Shown here in pieces: positions 51,258 to 59,687 of a stretch of 64,000 bases of DNA (the stretch's first letter is position 1; each line of letters begins with the position of its first letter). Position numbers and translations under genes: made by a program. The notes below the pieces were generated by a model. The model made no database searches. It had not been told where the DNA came from and was given only the letters and a program-made list of their open reading frames with translations. Source of the stretch: Alphaproteobacteria bacterium (GTDB taxonomy: Bacteria > Myxococcota_A > UBA796 > GCA-2862545); the NCBI GenBank assembly GCA_020632875.1, contig JACKET010000014.1, positions 1-64,000 of the forward strand, given 5' to 3'.

Positions 51258-53174
51258 ATGCCGAAGAACGACGCCGCAGCGCTCAAGCAGCTGCTGACCT
51301 CAGACGACCCCGACCGCATCGCGCGCGCCCTCGCGCTCGGTCCCGGTGCCGTCGCCGCGCTGCTCGCCACCCTCCCCGAGCCCGACGGCCTCGGATTCCA
51401 GCCGGGGTGGCGCGTGAAGCGCGGGCGCTGGCCCGCCGTGCAGCGCGACCTCGCCCGCGTGGTGTGCGCCCACCTCGACGACCCCGCGCTCGACCCGTAC
51501 CGACCGGGGTTTTGGCGGTGGGTACCCCCGGATCTGTGGGCCGACGCCCTGCTCGGCGAGCATGCCGCGCGTACGCCCGACGGCATCGCGCTGGTGCGCG
51601 TCCCCGCCGCTCGCGTGACGCTCGGCGAGGCGGGCGACTCCCACGAGGTCGTGATCACGCGCGACCTGTGGGTGTCGACCACGCTCGTCACCTTCGCCCT
51701 GTGGCAGCAGGTGGTCGGAGACGCGGTGGCCGGCGTCGATCCGCAGTCCCCCGCCTTCGTGAAGCACGCGGGCGCCGTGCGTTTCTGCAACGCGCTGTCG
51801 GCCCGCGAGGGCCTGCCGCCCGCGTACGTCGACGGGCGCCTCGCGAGCCTCGACGCGCCCGGCTACCGCCTGCTCACCGAAGCCGAGTGGGAGCACGCGG
51901 CCCGCGCGGGCACCGATGGCGACACCTACGCGGGCCCCGTGAAGGTGCGCTACGGCCAGAACCCGCACCTCGACCCCGCGATCCGCTACGGCGAGCCGCG
52001 CAACGGGCCCGTCCCTCCGGTCGCCACGCGCCTGCCGAACGCCTTCGGGCTCTACGACATGCTCGGCCTCGCGTGGGAGCGCGTGCAGGACGAGTGGTCG
52101 CCGCGACGGCCGCGGGGCGTCGACCCCTGGCACACCGGCGAAGACCTGCCCGACGAGGCGCGCGGCGTGCACGTCCGGAGGGGCGCCGAGCACGTGAACT
52201 TCGCGTGCCTCACGACCGCCCACACCCGCATGGATGACCGCAAGGCCCGCTGCGCGTTCCGCGTGTGCCGAAAGGCGTCGGAGCCCCGGCCCATCGAGCC
52301 GACCGTCGAGGCACCCGCGGTGGTGCTGTCGCCGTGGCGCCACGTCGCGCTCGAGATCCCGCACGCCCGTCCGCGCGCGCTGTTCACGCGCGACGGCCTC
52401 ACGTGGGTGGGCGTTGCGGGCAGCCTCGCGACCGCCCTGCACGGCGTGCTCGCGTGCGACGCCGACCTGATGGAGGTGCAGCACGACCTCCGCACGCCCT
52501 GGCTCGTGAGCGACCTGCACGTCGTGAACCGCACGCTGTGGGCGGGCCTCGGTCCCGGCCAGCTCGTCGCCTGGCGCAGCCCCGACGAGCCCATGCGCGT
52601 CGTCCAGGAGATGACGAACGCGCCGGTCCTCGCATCCCACGGCACCGACCTGCTGGTCGGCACCACGTGGCAGGGGCTCGGCGTGCCCGACGAGGTCTGG
52701 ATCCCCGGCCTGCGCGGCAAGATGCTCGCGTCCGTCGCGCTCGACGCCGACCGGGTCTACGGCGGGTACGACGATGGCTGCGTGCGGGTGTACGACCGCG
52801 GCACGGGCCGCAGGCTGAGGGTCCTGAAGACCGGCGGACGCGTGGCGATCGCGCCCGGCGTCGTGTGGACGGCCGACCGCGAAGGCACGATCACCGCGCA
52901 CGCCGCAGCAGACGGCGCCGTGCTGCGGTCGTTCGCCCACGCGAAGTCCAACCGGTACCCGCTGCGGCTGTACGTCCGGGGCGAGCGGATCCTCGCGTGG
53001 GACGACCGATCCGTGGGGGTCTACGAGCCCGACGGCACCCGCGTGTCGCGGTGGGATTGCCCCGACGGGCACAGCGTGAACGCGGTGTTCCCCATCGGCG
53101 CCGACCTCCACGTGGCGGTGGCCGACGTGGAGTGCAGCGGGCGCGTGCTGCGGATCGAAGCCCGGTCGCGATAG
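51258..53174 (+). CDS. Formylglycine-generating-enzyme (SUMF1-like) domain fused to a beta-propeller
   Basis: The 638-residue protein has a helical N-terminus (1-95). An FGE/SUMF1-type fold follows at 100-345: VRVPAARVTLGE, RDLWVSTTLVTFALWQ, YRLLTEAEWEHAARAGTDGD, NAFGLYDMLGLAWERVQDEW, ARCAFRVCR. The C-terminal 290 residues form repeated strands (VYGGYDDGCVRVYDRGTG) typical of a WD/PQQ propeller. The copper-binding Cys pair of true FGE is not apparent, so it is likely a non-catalytic or altered member, as in many kinase-associated proteins. It is divergent from the giant kinase with 77 bases between starts. No signal peptide. Confidence 0.75.
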   Translation: MPKNDAAALKQLLTSDDPDRIARALALGPGAVAALLATLPEPDGLGFQPGWRVKRGRWPAVQRDLARVVCAHLDDPALDPYRPGFWRWVPPDLWADALLGEHAARTPDGIALVRVPAARVTLGEAGDSHEVVITRDLWVSTTLVTFALWQQVVGDAVAGVDPQSPAFVKHAGAVRFCNALSAREGLPPAYVDGRLASLDAPGYRLLTEAEWEHAARAGTDGDTYAGPVKVRYGQNPHLDPAIRYGEPRNGPVPPVATRLPNAFGLYDMLGLAWERVQDEWSPRRPRGVDPWHTGEDLPDEARGVHVRRGAEHVNFACLTTAHTRMDDRKARCAFRVCRKASEPRPIEPTVEAPAVVLSPWRHVALEIPHARPRALFTRDGLTWVGVAGSLATALHGVLACDADLMEVQHDLRTPWLVSDLHVVNRTLWAGLGPGQLVAWRSPDEPMRVVQEMTNAPVLASHGTDLLVGTTWQGLGVPDEVWIPGLRGKMLASVALDADRVYGGYDDGCVRVYDRGTGRRLRVLKTGGRVAIAPGVVWTADREGTITAHAAADGAVLRSFAHAKSNRYPLRLYVRGERILAWDDRSVGVYEPDGTRVSRWDCPDGHSVNAVFPIGADLHVAVADVECSGRVLRIEARSR

Positions 53175-53186
53175 CCGGGCTCGGAG

Positions 53187-53477
53187 CTACACGCGCACCA
53201 GGCCCCGCAGGAGCCCGGCGAAGAGGCGCAGGAAGAACGTGAGGTCGAGGCGCACACCGCCGACCCCGAAGCTGACGAGCCCGACGTGGAACCGGCCGGC
53301 AGCGAAGGGGTCGTCGCGCTCGCCGGCGGCGAAGGCCGCGCGGTCGCCGGCCTCTTCGGCGGCGTGGCACGACGCGCAGATCTCGCCCGCCGTGCCGAAG
53401 AACGTGGAGTCGGCCGGAACGTGGGCACCGCAGCAGGCACAGGGGACGAGGGCGAGGGTCGAGGTGTCGGTGGACAT
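53187..53477 (-). CDS. Small zinc-ribbon protein
   Basis: ATG 53477 follows GGAG. The 96-residue product has CACCGAH and, about 22 residues later, ICASCHA, making a CxxC-x22-CxxC zinc ribbon. The C-terminal 25 residues are hydrophobic (LDLTFFLRLFAGLLRGLV) and may lie on or in the membrane. Function unknown. It converges with the FGE-propeller gene. Confidence 0.6.
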   Translation of the reverse strand: MSTDTSTLALVPCACCGAHVPADSTFFGTAGEICASCHAAEEAGDRAAFAAGERDDPFAAGRFHVGLVSFGVGGVRLDLTFFLRLFAGLLRGLVRV

Positions 53478-53708
53478 CGGAGGCTCCTTGGTGGATGCCG
53501 ACGTCCCTTCAACGGCCGTGCCCGACAGTTGTCGGCGTTCGTCCGTCGGTCCGGCGTCGGACCGGGCGACGGACGTCCGTCGGTGGGTGACGCCCGTCGG
53601 TAGGGCCACGGCAGCCCGCACTGGGGGCCGTCCTGCGGGGTTTCGATGGATTGGCGTTAGATGCGGGCCTCCACGACGGGACGCTAGCGTCGGGTGAACG
53701 GAGGCCCG
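53478..53708. promoter_or_regulatory. Structured divergent intergenic region
   Basis: This 231-base gap between the zinc-ribbon gene and a repeat lipoprotein carries several symmetries. There is an inverted repeat at 53522-53535 (CCGACA-GT-TGTCGG) and a longer imperfect hairpin at 53541-53574. Direct copies of G(T/C)CCGTCGGT start at 53541, 53575 and 53592, spaced by 34 and 17 bases. I see no coding potential. It should contain both promoters. Confidence 0.5.
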
Positions 53709-54956
53709 ATGCGACCCATCCCCGCGCTCGCCCTGCTGCTCGCCCTCGCGGCGTGCAAGGCCGAGCCCACGCCCAGCACCGAGACCGATACGGACACCGA
53801 CACCGACGCGGATGCCGACACCGACACGGATGCCGACACCGACACGGATGCCGACACCGACGCCGATGCCGACACCGACGCGGATGCCGACACCGACGCC
53901 GATGCCGACACCGACGCGGATGCCGACACCGACGCCGATGCCGACACCGACGCCGACACCGACACCGGCGCGTCGGACCTCGTCCCGCCGACCCTGCCGT
54001 CCGTCGTGGGATCCGACTACCAGACGTTCTACGACGGCAACGCGCTCAACGTGTACTGGCGCGCCGCGTCCGACGACGTGTCTCCGCCGGAGCTCCTCGC
54101 CTACCGCGTGCTGTGCGGGCCCGCGGGCGGCTCGGCCTCCGTCGTGATGGACTGGACGCTCGCGACCGGGATCGGCGTGGAGGCGTCCGGCCGGTACTGG
54201 TTCCCGGCCTGCACGACGCCGGGCGAGAACGACGTGTGGGTCGAGGTGGAGGACGAAGCCGCCAACGTGACGCTGTACCCCACGCTCACGGGCACGGTGC
54301 CGGGTCTCGACGTCGACCCGCCGGTGCTGCCGTCGGTCGTGGGGTCCGACTACACGGTCTACTACGACGGCACCGCGCTGAACATCTACTGGCGCGCCGC
54401 GACCGACGACACGACCCCGCAGGACGCGCTCGAGTACCGCGTGCTGTGCCAGCCGCCGGGCCAGAGCCCCGCGGTGTCGATGGACTGGACGGTGGCCACC
54501 GCCATCGGCGTGGAGGCCTCGGGTCGCTACTGGTTCCCGGCCTGTACGGCGCCGGGCAACGACCAGGCGTGGGTGCACGTGCGCGATGCCGCCGGCAACG
54601 CCACCTCGTACCCGTTCCTCAACGGCACCGTGCCCGGCGCCGACACGACCCCGCCGACGCTCCCGTCGACCGTGGGGAACGACTACTCGGTGTACTACGA
54701 CGGGACCGCGCTCAACGTGTACTGGCGCCCGGCGACCGACGACACGACGAGCGCCCCGGACCTCGAGTACCGCGTGACGTGCGACGGCGCCGTGTCGCTC
54801 GACTGGACCCCCGGTGTGTCGGTGCCCGTCGAGGCGTCCGCGCGCTTCTGGACTGCGGCGTGCAACACGTCCGGCAGCCACGACGTCGTGGTGCGAGTGC
54901 GCGACGAGGCGGGCAACGAGACGGTCTGGCCGACGCTCACGGGCTCCGTGCCCTGA
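53709..54956 (+). CDS. Acidic-repeat lipoprotein with three tandem fn3-like domains
   Basis: ATG 53709 follows GGAGG. The 415-residue product begins MRPIPALALLLALAACKAEP (lipid Cys16), then an Asp-Thr/Asp-Ala linker (about 26-92). Three copies of a 105-residue domain follow, each starting PPxLPSxVGxDY, then YDGxALNVYWRxAxDD, YRVLC and a closing WVxVxDxAxN strand. They resemble fibronectin-type-III or cadherin-like sandwiches. Copies 1 and 2 keep VEASGRYWFPACT; copy 3 has VEASARFWTAACN. Surface display is likely. Confidence 0.7.
   Translation: MRPIPALALLLALAACKAEPTPSTETDTDTDTDADADTDTDADTDTDADTDADADTDADADTDADADTDADADTDADADTDADTDTGASDLVPPTLPSVVGSDYQTFYDGNALNVYWRAASDDVSPPELLAYRVLCGPAGGSASVVMDWTLATGIGVEASGRYWFPACTTPGENDVWVEVEDEAANVTLYPTLTGTVPGLDVDPPVLPSVVGSDYTVYYDGTALNIYWRAATDDTTPQDALEYRVLCQPPGQSPAVSMDWTVATAIGVEASGRYWFPACTAPGNDQAWVHVRDAAGNATSYPFLNGTVPGADTTPPTLPSTVGNDYSVYYDGTALNVYWRPATDDTTSAPDLEYRVTCDGAVSLDWTPGVSVPVEASARFWTAACNTSGSHDVVVRVRDEAGNETVWPTLTGSVP
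53783..53970 (+). repeat. Asp-x repeat tract with DTDADA-type unit
   Basis: A regular 18-base unit (GATGCCGACACCGACGCG-like) repeats about six times after a DTDT start. It codes for the linker of the fn3-like lipoprotein. Confidence 0.75.
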
Positions 54957-55018
54957 CGGCCCCCGAGTGCGGCGGCCCCTCGCGTATACTCGGGGAGCCG
55001 CCGTCCGGAGGTCTCCTC

Positions 55019-55369
55019 ATGCCGTCCAAGAAGAGCGCTCGTCCCGTGGTGACGGCCACGAAGTCAACCTCCGGGAGCCCGGCTGCCCACGACGCCCCGG
55101 CGTCGATGGAGCACATCCGCCAGCTCATGGCCGACACGGGCAAGAAGGGGGGCGGCTCGTTCGGCGGCGACAAGAACGTCTCGGGACTGGATCTGGGCAG
55201 CGGGCGCGACGGGCACTTCCACACACCCGGAAAGGGCGGTGGCGTGGGGGGCGGCGACAAGAACGTCTCCGGGCTCGACCTCGGCAGCGGCCGTGGCATC
55301 GTCGACCTCGACCTCGGTGGCAAGGGCGGCGACGGGAAGCCGAAGAAGTCTTCCTCCAAGCTCGATTGA
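55019..55369 (+). CDS. Small glycine-rich protein with twofold GGDKNVSGLDLGSGR repeat
   Basis: ATG 55019 follows GGAGG. The 116-residue product has a Lys/Ser/Ala N-terminus, then GGDKNVSGLDLGSGR twice, a third partial copy VDLDLGGKGGD, and a basic Ser/Lys tail. No signal or helix; probably disordered. Thirty-one bases separate it from the kinase-ATPase gene on the same strand. Ser and Thr richness makes it a candidate kinase substrate, which is inference. Confidence 0.5.
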   Translation: MPSKKSARPVVTATKSTSGSPAAHDAPASMEHIRQLMADTGKKGGGSFGGDKNVSGLDLGSGRDGHFHTPGKGGGVGGGDKNVSGLDLGSGRGIVDLDLGGKGGDGKPKKSSSKLD

Positions 55370-55400
55370 GCACCGGTGACGTCATGAGTGTGCGCGCGGG

Positions 55401-58400
55401 ATGACCCGCCGGCTCGGCCCTTTCCTCCTCGAGGAGACGATCGGACGCGGCGGGATGGGGCGCGTCTACCGCGCGGTCCACGCCGGCCAGGAGGTGCCGG
55501 TCGCGGTGAAGGTCGACCGCCACCCCCCTGCACCCCAGACCACCATGGCGTTCCTGCACGAGGTGCAGATCGTCGCGGCCCTCGATCACCCGAACGTCGT
55601 GATGGTCCTCGACCATGGCCTCGTCGACCCCGACACGCACGACCCCGACGGCCGGCCGCTGATCGCGGGCGCACGCTGGATCGCGATGGAGCTGGCGGGC
55701 GGGGGCACGGTGGTCGAGCACCCGCCGAAGACCTGGGAAGAGGTGCACCATGTCGTCGGAGGGCTGCTGGACGCGCTGGCCCACGCCCATGCGCGCCAGG
55801 TCGTGCACCTCGACATCAAGCCCGGGAACCTCCTGCTCGCCGCGGAGGAGACCGCCATCGCATCGGCTCCGTCGAGCCTGCTCGACGCACGCATCGTGCT
55901 CTCGGACTTCGGGATCAGCCGGCGCCGCGACCTGCCGTCGTCGGACGAGCTCGAGTCCGTGGGGACGCCCACCTACATGGCGCCCGAGCAGATCGAGAGC
56001 CGCTTTCGCGACCAGGGCCCGTGGACCGACCTGTACGCGTGTGGCGTGGTGCTCTGGGAGCTGATCTGCCGCCGCCCGCCCTTCGAGGGGCGCCGCGCGC
56101 TCGAGGTGTTCCGCCAGCACCTGTACCAGGCGCCCCCTGCGTTCGAGCCCGTCCTGGCGGTGCCCCCCGGCGTCGAAGCGTTCTGCCGGCGCCTGCTCGC
56201 GAAGGATCCAGCCGAACGACCGGCGTTTGCAGCCGAGGCGCGCAGCCAGCTCGACGCGCTCGGGCCCGCCACGCCCCACCGCCGCACCGCCGGCCGCCGA
56301 CGGAGCCCGCTCGATGGCGCGGGCCTCGCGCTGTTCGGCATGCGCGACGTGCCGCTGGTCGGCCGGAAGTCCGAGTGCGACGCCCTGTGGGACGCCTTCC
56401 AGGACGTGCGGTCGACCGGCCGCGCGCGCTGCGTGTTCGTCTCGGGGCCGAGTGGCATCGGGAAGACGCGCCTCGTCACGTGGCTCGCCGAACAGGCCCA
56501 CGAGCAGGGCCTCGCAGCGACGCTCTCGGCCGGGCATGCCGCCGATGCGCCCTCCGGCTCGGGGCTCGTGGAGGTGTTGCACCGCGAGCTCGGGACGGCC
56601 GGGCTCCGCGGGCTCGAGCTCCACCAGCGGCTCCAGGCGCGCCTCGGCGGGGCGACCGTCGACCTGCGCGCGCTGGGCGCCGCGCTCGAGCCCACGTCCA
56701 GCCGGCCCGTGTCGCCCGCAGAGCTTCGCCAGCTCGCGATCGGCGCGCTCCTGGCGCTGTCCCGCTCCCGCCCGAGGGTGCTGGTGCTGGACGACGTCCA
56801 CCGCGACGAGGCCTCGCTGCACCTGATCGACGGCCTGCTGTCGATGCAGGAGATCGAGCCGCGCCCCGTCCTCGTCCTCGCCACGCTGAGCAACGAGGCG
56901 CTCGCCGACCAGCCGGACACCGAAGCCCTGCTCGCCGAGATGCTCGAAGACCCTGCCGTACGGACGCTCCGACTGGCGCCGCTCGACGAGGCCGGCCGCC
57001 GCGGGCTCGTCCGCAACCTGCTGGGACTGGAGGGCGCGCTGGCCGACCAGGTCGAGCAGCGCACCGCGGGAAACCCGCTGTTCGCGCGAGCGCTCATCGG
57101 GGCCTGGGTCGAGCAGGGGGTCCTGCGGCCGTCGGAGCACGGATTCCAGCTCGCGGCGGGGGCCTCGGCCGACGTCCCGCGCGATGTGGCGTCGGTGTGG
57201 GAGAGCCGGCTGGACGACGCGCTGGACGGGCACGACGCCCAGGCCATCGAGGCCCTGGAGGTCGCGGCCACGCTCGGCGACGAGGTCGTGGACGCACACT
57301 GGCGGGGCGCCTGCGCCATCCTCCGCATCGAGCCCGGCCCCGCGCTGTTCGACGCGCTGCGCAAGCGTCACCTCGTCCACCTCGACGACCCCGAGGGCCG
57401 GCGCTGGCGGCTCGCCCATGCCGTGCTGCGCGAGATCCTCGTCGAGCGGGCGCGCAGCCGCGGGCGCTGGAGGCGCTACAACCTCGGGATCGCCGTGTAC
57501 ATGCGCGAGTCGGGGGTCCGCATCCCGGCGGCGCGTCGGGCGCGGCACTTCCTCGCGGCGGAGGTCTGGGACGAGGCCATCGACCCGCTCTGCGAGGCGA
57601 TCAACGACCAGATCGACACGGGCGACCTGCGGAGCCCACGCCTCGTCGACGCGCTCGACGACGCCCTCGAGCGACTCGGGCTCGTCGGCAAGAGCGCCGC
57701 GTGGGGCGAGCTCGAGGTGCTGCGCGCCATCCGCCACCGCGCTCGGGGCGAGCTCGACGAAGCGGAGGCCCTCGCCGTACGGATCGCCCGAGCCGCGCGG
57801 AGGAACCACTGGGGCGAGATCGAGGCGAAGGCCCTCCGAGAGGCCTCGCGGGTGTTCCTCGTCCAGGGGCAGCACGGCCCCGCGCTCACCTATGCGCGAC
57901 GCGCCGGCAAGGCGTTCCTCGGCCGCAACGACCCGGTCCGCGCCGGGGACTGCCGGCTCGTCGAAGCGTCGGCCCTCGTCGCGCACGGTCGCTTCGACGA
58001 AGCCGAGCGGGCGTACGCGCAGACGATCGAGGCCCTCGACGGGGTCGCGCCCGAGCGCGTGACCTCGGCGATGCTCGGCATGATCCGGCTGAACCAGATG
58101 CGTGGCGACGTCCAGCAGACCCGGCGGTGGCTGGCCGCGACCCGCGAGCGGGCCGAGCCGCTCGGCCTGCAGCTGGCCCTGGCGGTCTGCGCGAACCTCT
58201 CGGGCGAGCTGGCGCGCGCCTCGGGCGAGCTCGAGACCGCGGCGGCGCAGTACCACGAGTCCGTGGAGCGCTATCGGGCGCTGGAGAGCGCGGACTTCGT
58301 GTTCCCGCTGCTGAACCTCGCGATCCTCGATGTCTCGGCGGGCAGGGACGAAGCCGCGGTCCAGCGGATGAAGACCCTGTTGCTGCACCTGCGGCGCCAC

Positions 58401-58694
58401 CCCAACGAGCTGTTCCTCGCCTACACCCACATGGTGCTCATGGCCGCCCACGCGGGCCTCTCGAACCGCGGCGCCGCCGTCGGGTCCCTCGGGCGCGTGC
58501 TCGGCTACGCGAGCTCGACGGGGCTCGTCGATCCCGACCTGGCCGAGATGGCGGAGATCACGGGCGCTCGGATGCGCACCCGCGGGTGGGCCGATGCAGA
58601 CGACGCGCTCACGCTGGCCGCCAGCCAGTTCGAGGCCGCGGGCAGGCCGAACGACGCGGAGCGGGTCCGAAGCCGCATCGACGCGGGCCGCTGA
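55401..58694 (+). CDS. Ser/Thr kinase - AAA ATPase - TPR signalling protein
   Basis: The 1097-residue protein starts with a Hanks kinase (1-290): GRGGMGRVY, VAVKVD, HLDIKPGNLLL (Leu instead of Arg before Asp), SDFGIS, GTPTYMAPEQ. A P-loop ATPase follows (about 315-650) with VSGPSGIGKTRL near 350 and VLVLDDVH near 460, as in AAA_16/ORC-like modules of PknK-type proteins. The remaining 400 residues are helical repeats of TPR kind (FDEAERAYAQTIEAL, then AAAQYHESVERYRAL). No membrane helix. PknK-like proteins integrate signals into transcription; here the target is unknown. Confidence 0.85.
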   Translation: MTRRLGPFLLEETIGRGGMGRVYRAVHAGQEVPVAVKVDRHPPAPQTTMAFLHEVQIVAALDHPNVVMVLDHGLVDPDTHDPDGRPLIAGARWIAMELAGGGTVVEHPPKTWEEVHHVVGGLLDALAHAHARQVVHLDIKPGNLLLAAEETAIASAPSSLLDARIVLSDFGISRRRDLPSSDELESVGTPTYMAPEQIESRFRDQGPWTDLYACGVVLWELICRRPPFEGRRALEVFRQHLYQAPPAFEPVLAVPPGVEAFCRRLLAKDPAERPAFAAEARSQLDALGPATPHRRTAGRRRSPLDGAGLALFGMRDVPLVGRKSECDALWDAFQDVRSTGRARCVFVSGPSGIGKTRLVTWLAEQAHEQGLAATLSAGHAADAPSGSGLVEVLHRELGTAGLRGLELHQRLQARLGGATVDLRALGAALEPTSSRPVSPAELRQLAIGALLALSRSRPRVLVLDDVHRDEASLHLIDGLLSMQEIEPRPVLVLATLSNEALADQPDTEALLAEMLEDPAVRTLRLAPLDEAGRRGLVRNLLGLEGALADQVEQRTAGNPLFARALIGAWVEQGVLRPSEHGFQLAAGASADVPRDVASVWESRLDDALDGHDAQAIEALEVAATLGDEVVDAHWRGACAILRIEPGPALFDALRKRHLVHLDDPEGRRWRLAHAVLREILVERARSRGRWRRYNLGIAVYMRESGVRIPAARRARHFLAAEVWDEAIDPLCEAINDQIDTGDLRSPRLVDALDDALERLGLVGKSAAWGELEVLRAIRHRARGELDEAEALAVRIARAARRNHWGEIEAKALREASRVFLVQGQHGPALTYARRAGKAFLGRNDPVRAGDCRLVEASALVAHGRFDEAERAYAQTIEALDGVAPERVTSAMLGMIRLNQMRGDVQQTRRWLAATRERAEPLGLQLALAVCANLSGELARASGELETAAAQYHESVERYRALESADFVFPLLNLAILDVSAGRDEAAVQRMKTLLLHLRRHPNELFLAYTHMVLMAAHAGLSNRGAAVGSLGRVLGYASSTGLVDPDLAEMAEITGARMRTRGWADADDALTLAASQFEAAGRPNDAERVRSRIDAGR

Positions 58695-58721
58695 CGGCGT
58701 ATCCTCGCGACGGAGGTGGAC

Positions 58722-59684
58722 ATGGCTCGCGGGTCCGGTCTGGTCGCAGTCACAGTGGGGGTGTTGGGGCTCGTGGGCTGCGCGAACGACCCCGACGGAC
58801 GGCTGAAGGTGACGGTGCTCTCCGGCAGCATCGAGACGAACGGCGTCACGAGCGATCTCACGGGCAGCATGCGCTGCACGTCCACCGACACGGCGTCCGA
58901 CGCATGGGACTGCGGGAGCCTGGGCAGCACCTCGCCCGGCGGTGAGCTGCCGGACATCGACTTCGGCCTCTACCCGTCGGTGCTCGCCGCCATCTACGAG
59001 ACCGGCGGGAGCCAGCTCCTGTCCTACAGCGAGATGGCGCAGGTCGACTACGCGATCGAATCGGGCGTGAGCCCCGACGACATCTACCGCTTCGTCGATC
59101 CGAACCTCACACGACCTGCCGACGGCACGCTCATGCGGGCCGAGATCGACTTCCGCCTCCCCGACCGCTCGTGGCAGCCGGTCGATCGCCTCACGTGGGT
59201 CCAGCAGATCGAGACGTGCGCGCCGCTGGTCTCCGATGGCGAGCTGTCGTCGTGCGAGGTCGCGTGGAACGGCACGTTCTGGGACAGCGGGATCAGCAGC
59301 GGCGGTCCGGAGCGGTTGGTGTTCCTCACGACCCAGCTCGAGATCACGGGCATGCTGCCGCCCGAAGAAGGCGGCGGCGGTCCCGGCGACTGCTTCGTGG
59401 GCACGTGGGACTCCCCCGCGGGCTGCAACGGCGAGTCGGCGACACTGACCCTCGGCGCGGACGGCACGGGCGAGGTGACCTCGGTCGACTGCTCGGGCAC
59501 CTGCGCCACCTCGTCGAACGTGCTGTTCTTCACGTGGACCGAGAGCGGCGGGACGCTCACGCTGAACGTGTCGAACGGGCTGACCTGCGGCCAGCCCAAC
59601 CCGGTGACGCTCACGGAGGACATCGCGGCTTCGTGCGAAGGCGACACGCTGCTCGTGAACGGCGAGCCCTACACGCGGCGGTGA
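58722..59684 (+). CDS. Hypothetical lipoprotein
   Basis: ATG 58722 follows GGAGG by six bases. The 320-residue product starts MARGSGLVAVTVGVLGLVGC (lipid Cys20). The mature protein is beta-rich with several cysteine pairs. The last 100 residues look like a lipocalin-like or META-like small barrel (GTWDSPAGC, ATLTLGADGTGEVTS, FTWTESGGTLTL). Adjacent and downstream of the kinase-ATPase gene, 27 bases apart. No family assigned with confidence. Confidence 0.55.
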   Translation: MARGSGLVAVTVGVLGLVGCANDPDGRLKVTVLSGSIETNGVTSDLTGSMRCTSTDTASDAWDCGSLGSTSPGGELPDIDFGLYPSVLAAIYETGGSQLLSYSEMAQVDYAIESGVSPDDIYRFVDPNLTRPADGTLMRAEIDFRLPDRSWQPVDRLTWVQQIETCAPLVSDGELSSCEVAWNGTFWDSGISSGGPERLVFLTTQLEITGMLPPEEGGGGPGDCFVGTWDSPAGCNGESATLTLGADGTGEVTSVDCSGTCATSSNVLFFTWTESGGTLTLNVSNGLTCGQPNPVTLTEDIAASCEGDTLLVNGEPYTRR

Positions 59685-59687
59685 GCG

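Noticed and set aside
46513..51297. A 1594-codon open frame opposite the giant kinase
   Set aside because: Composition is that of a shadow frame in high-GC DNA; the minus strand has a coherent kinase and repeats.
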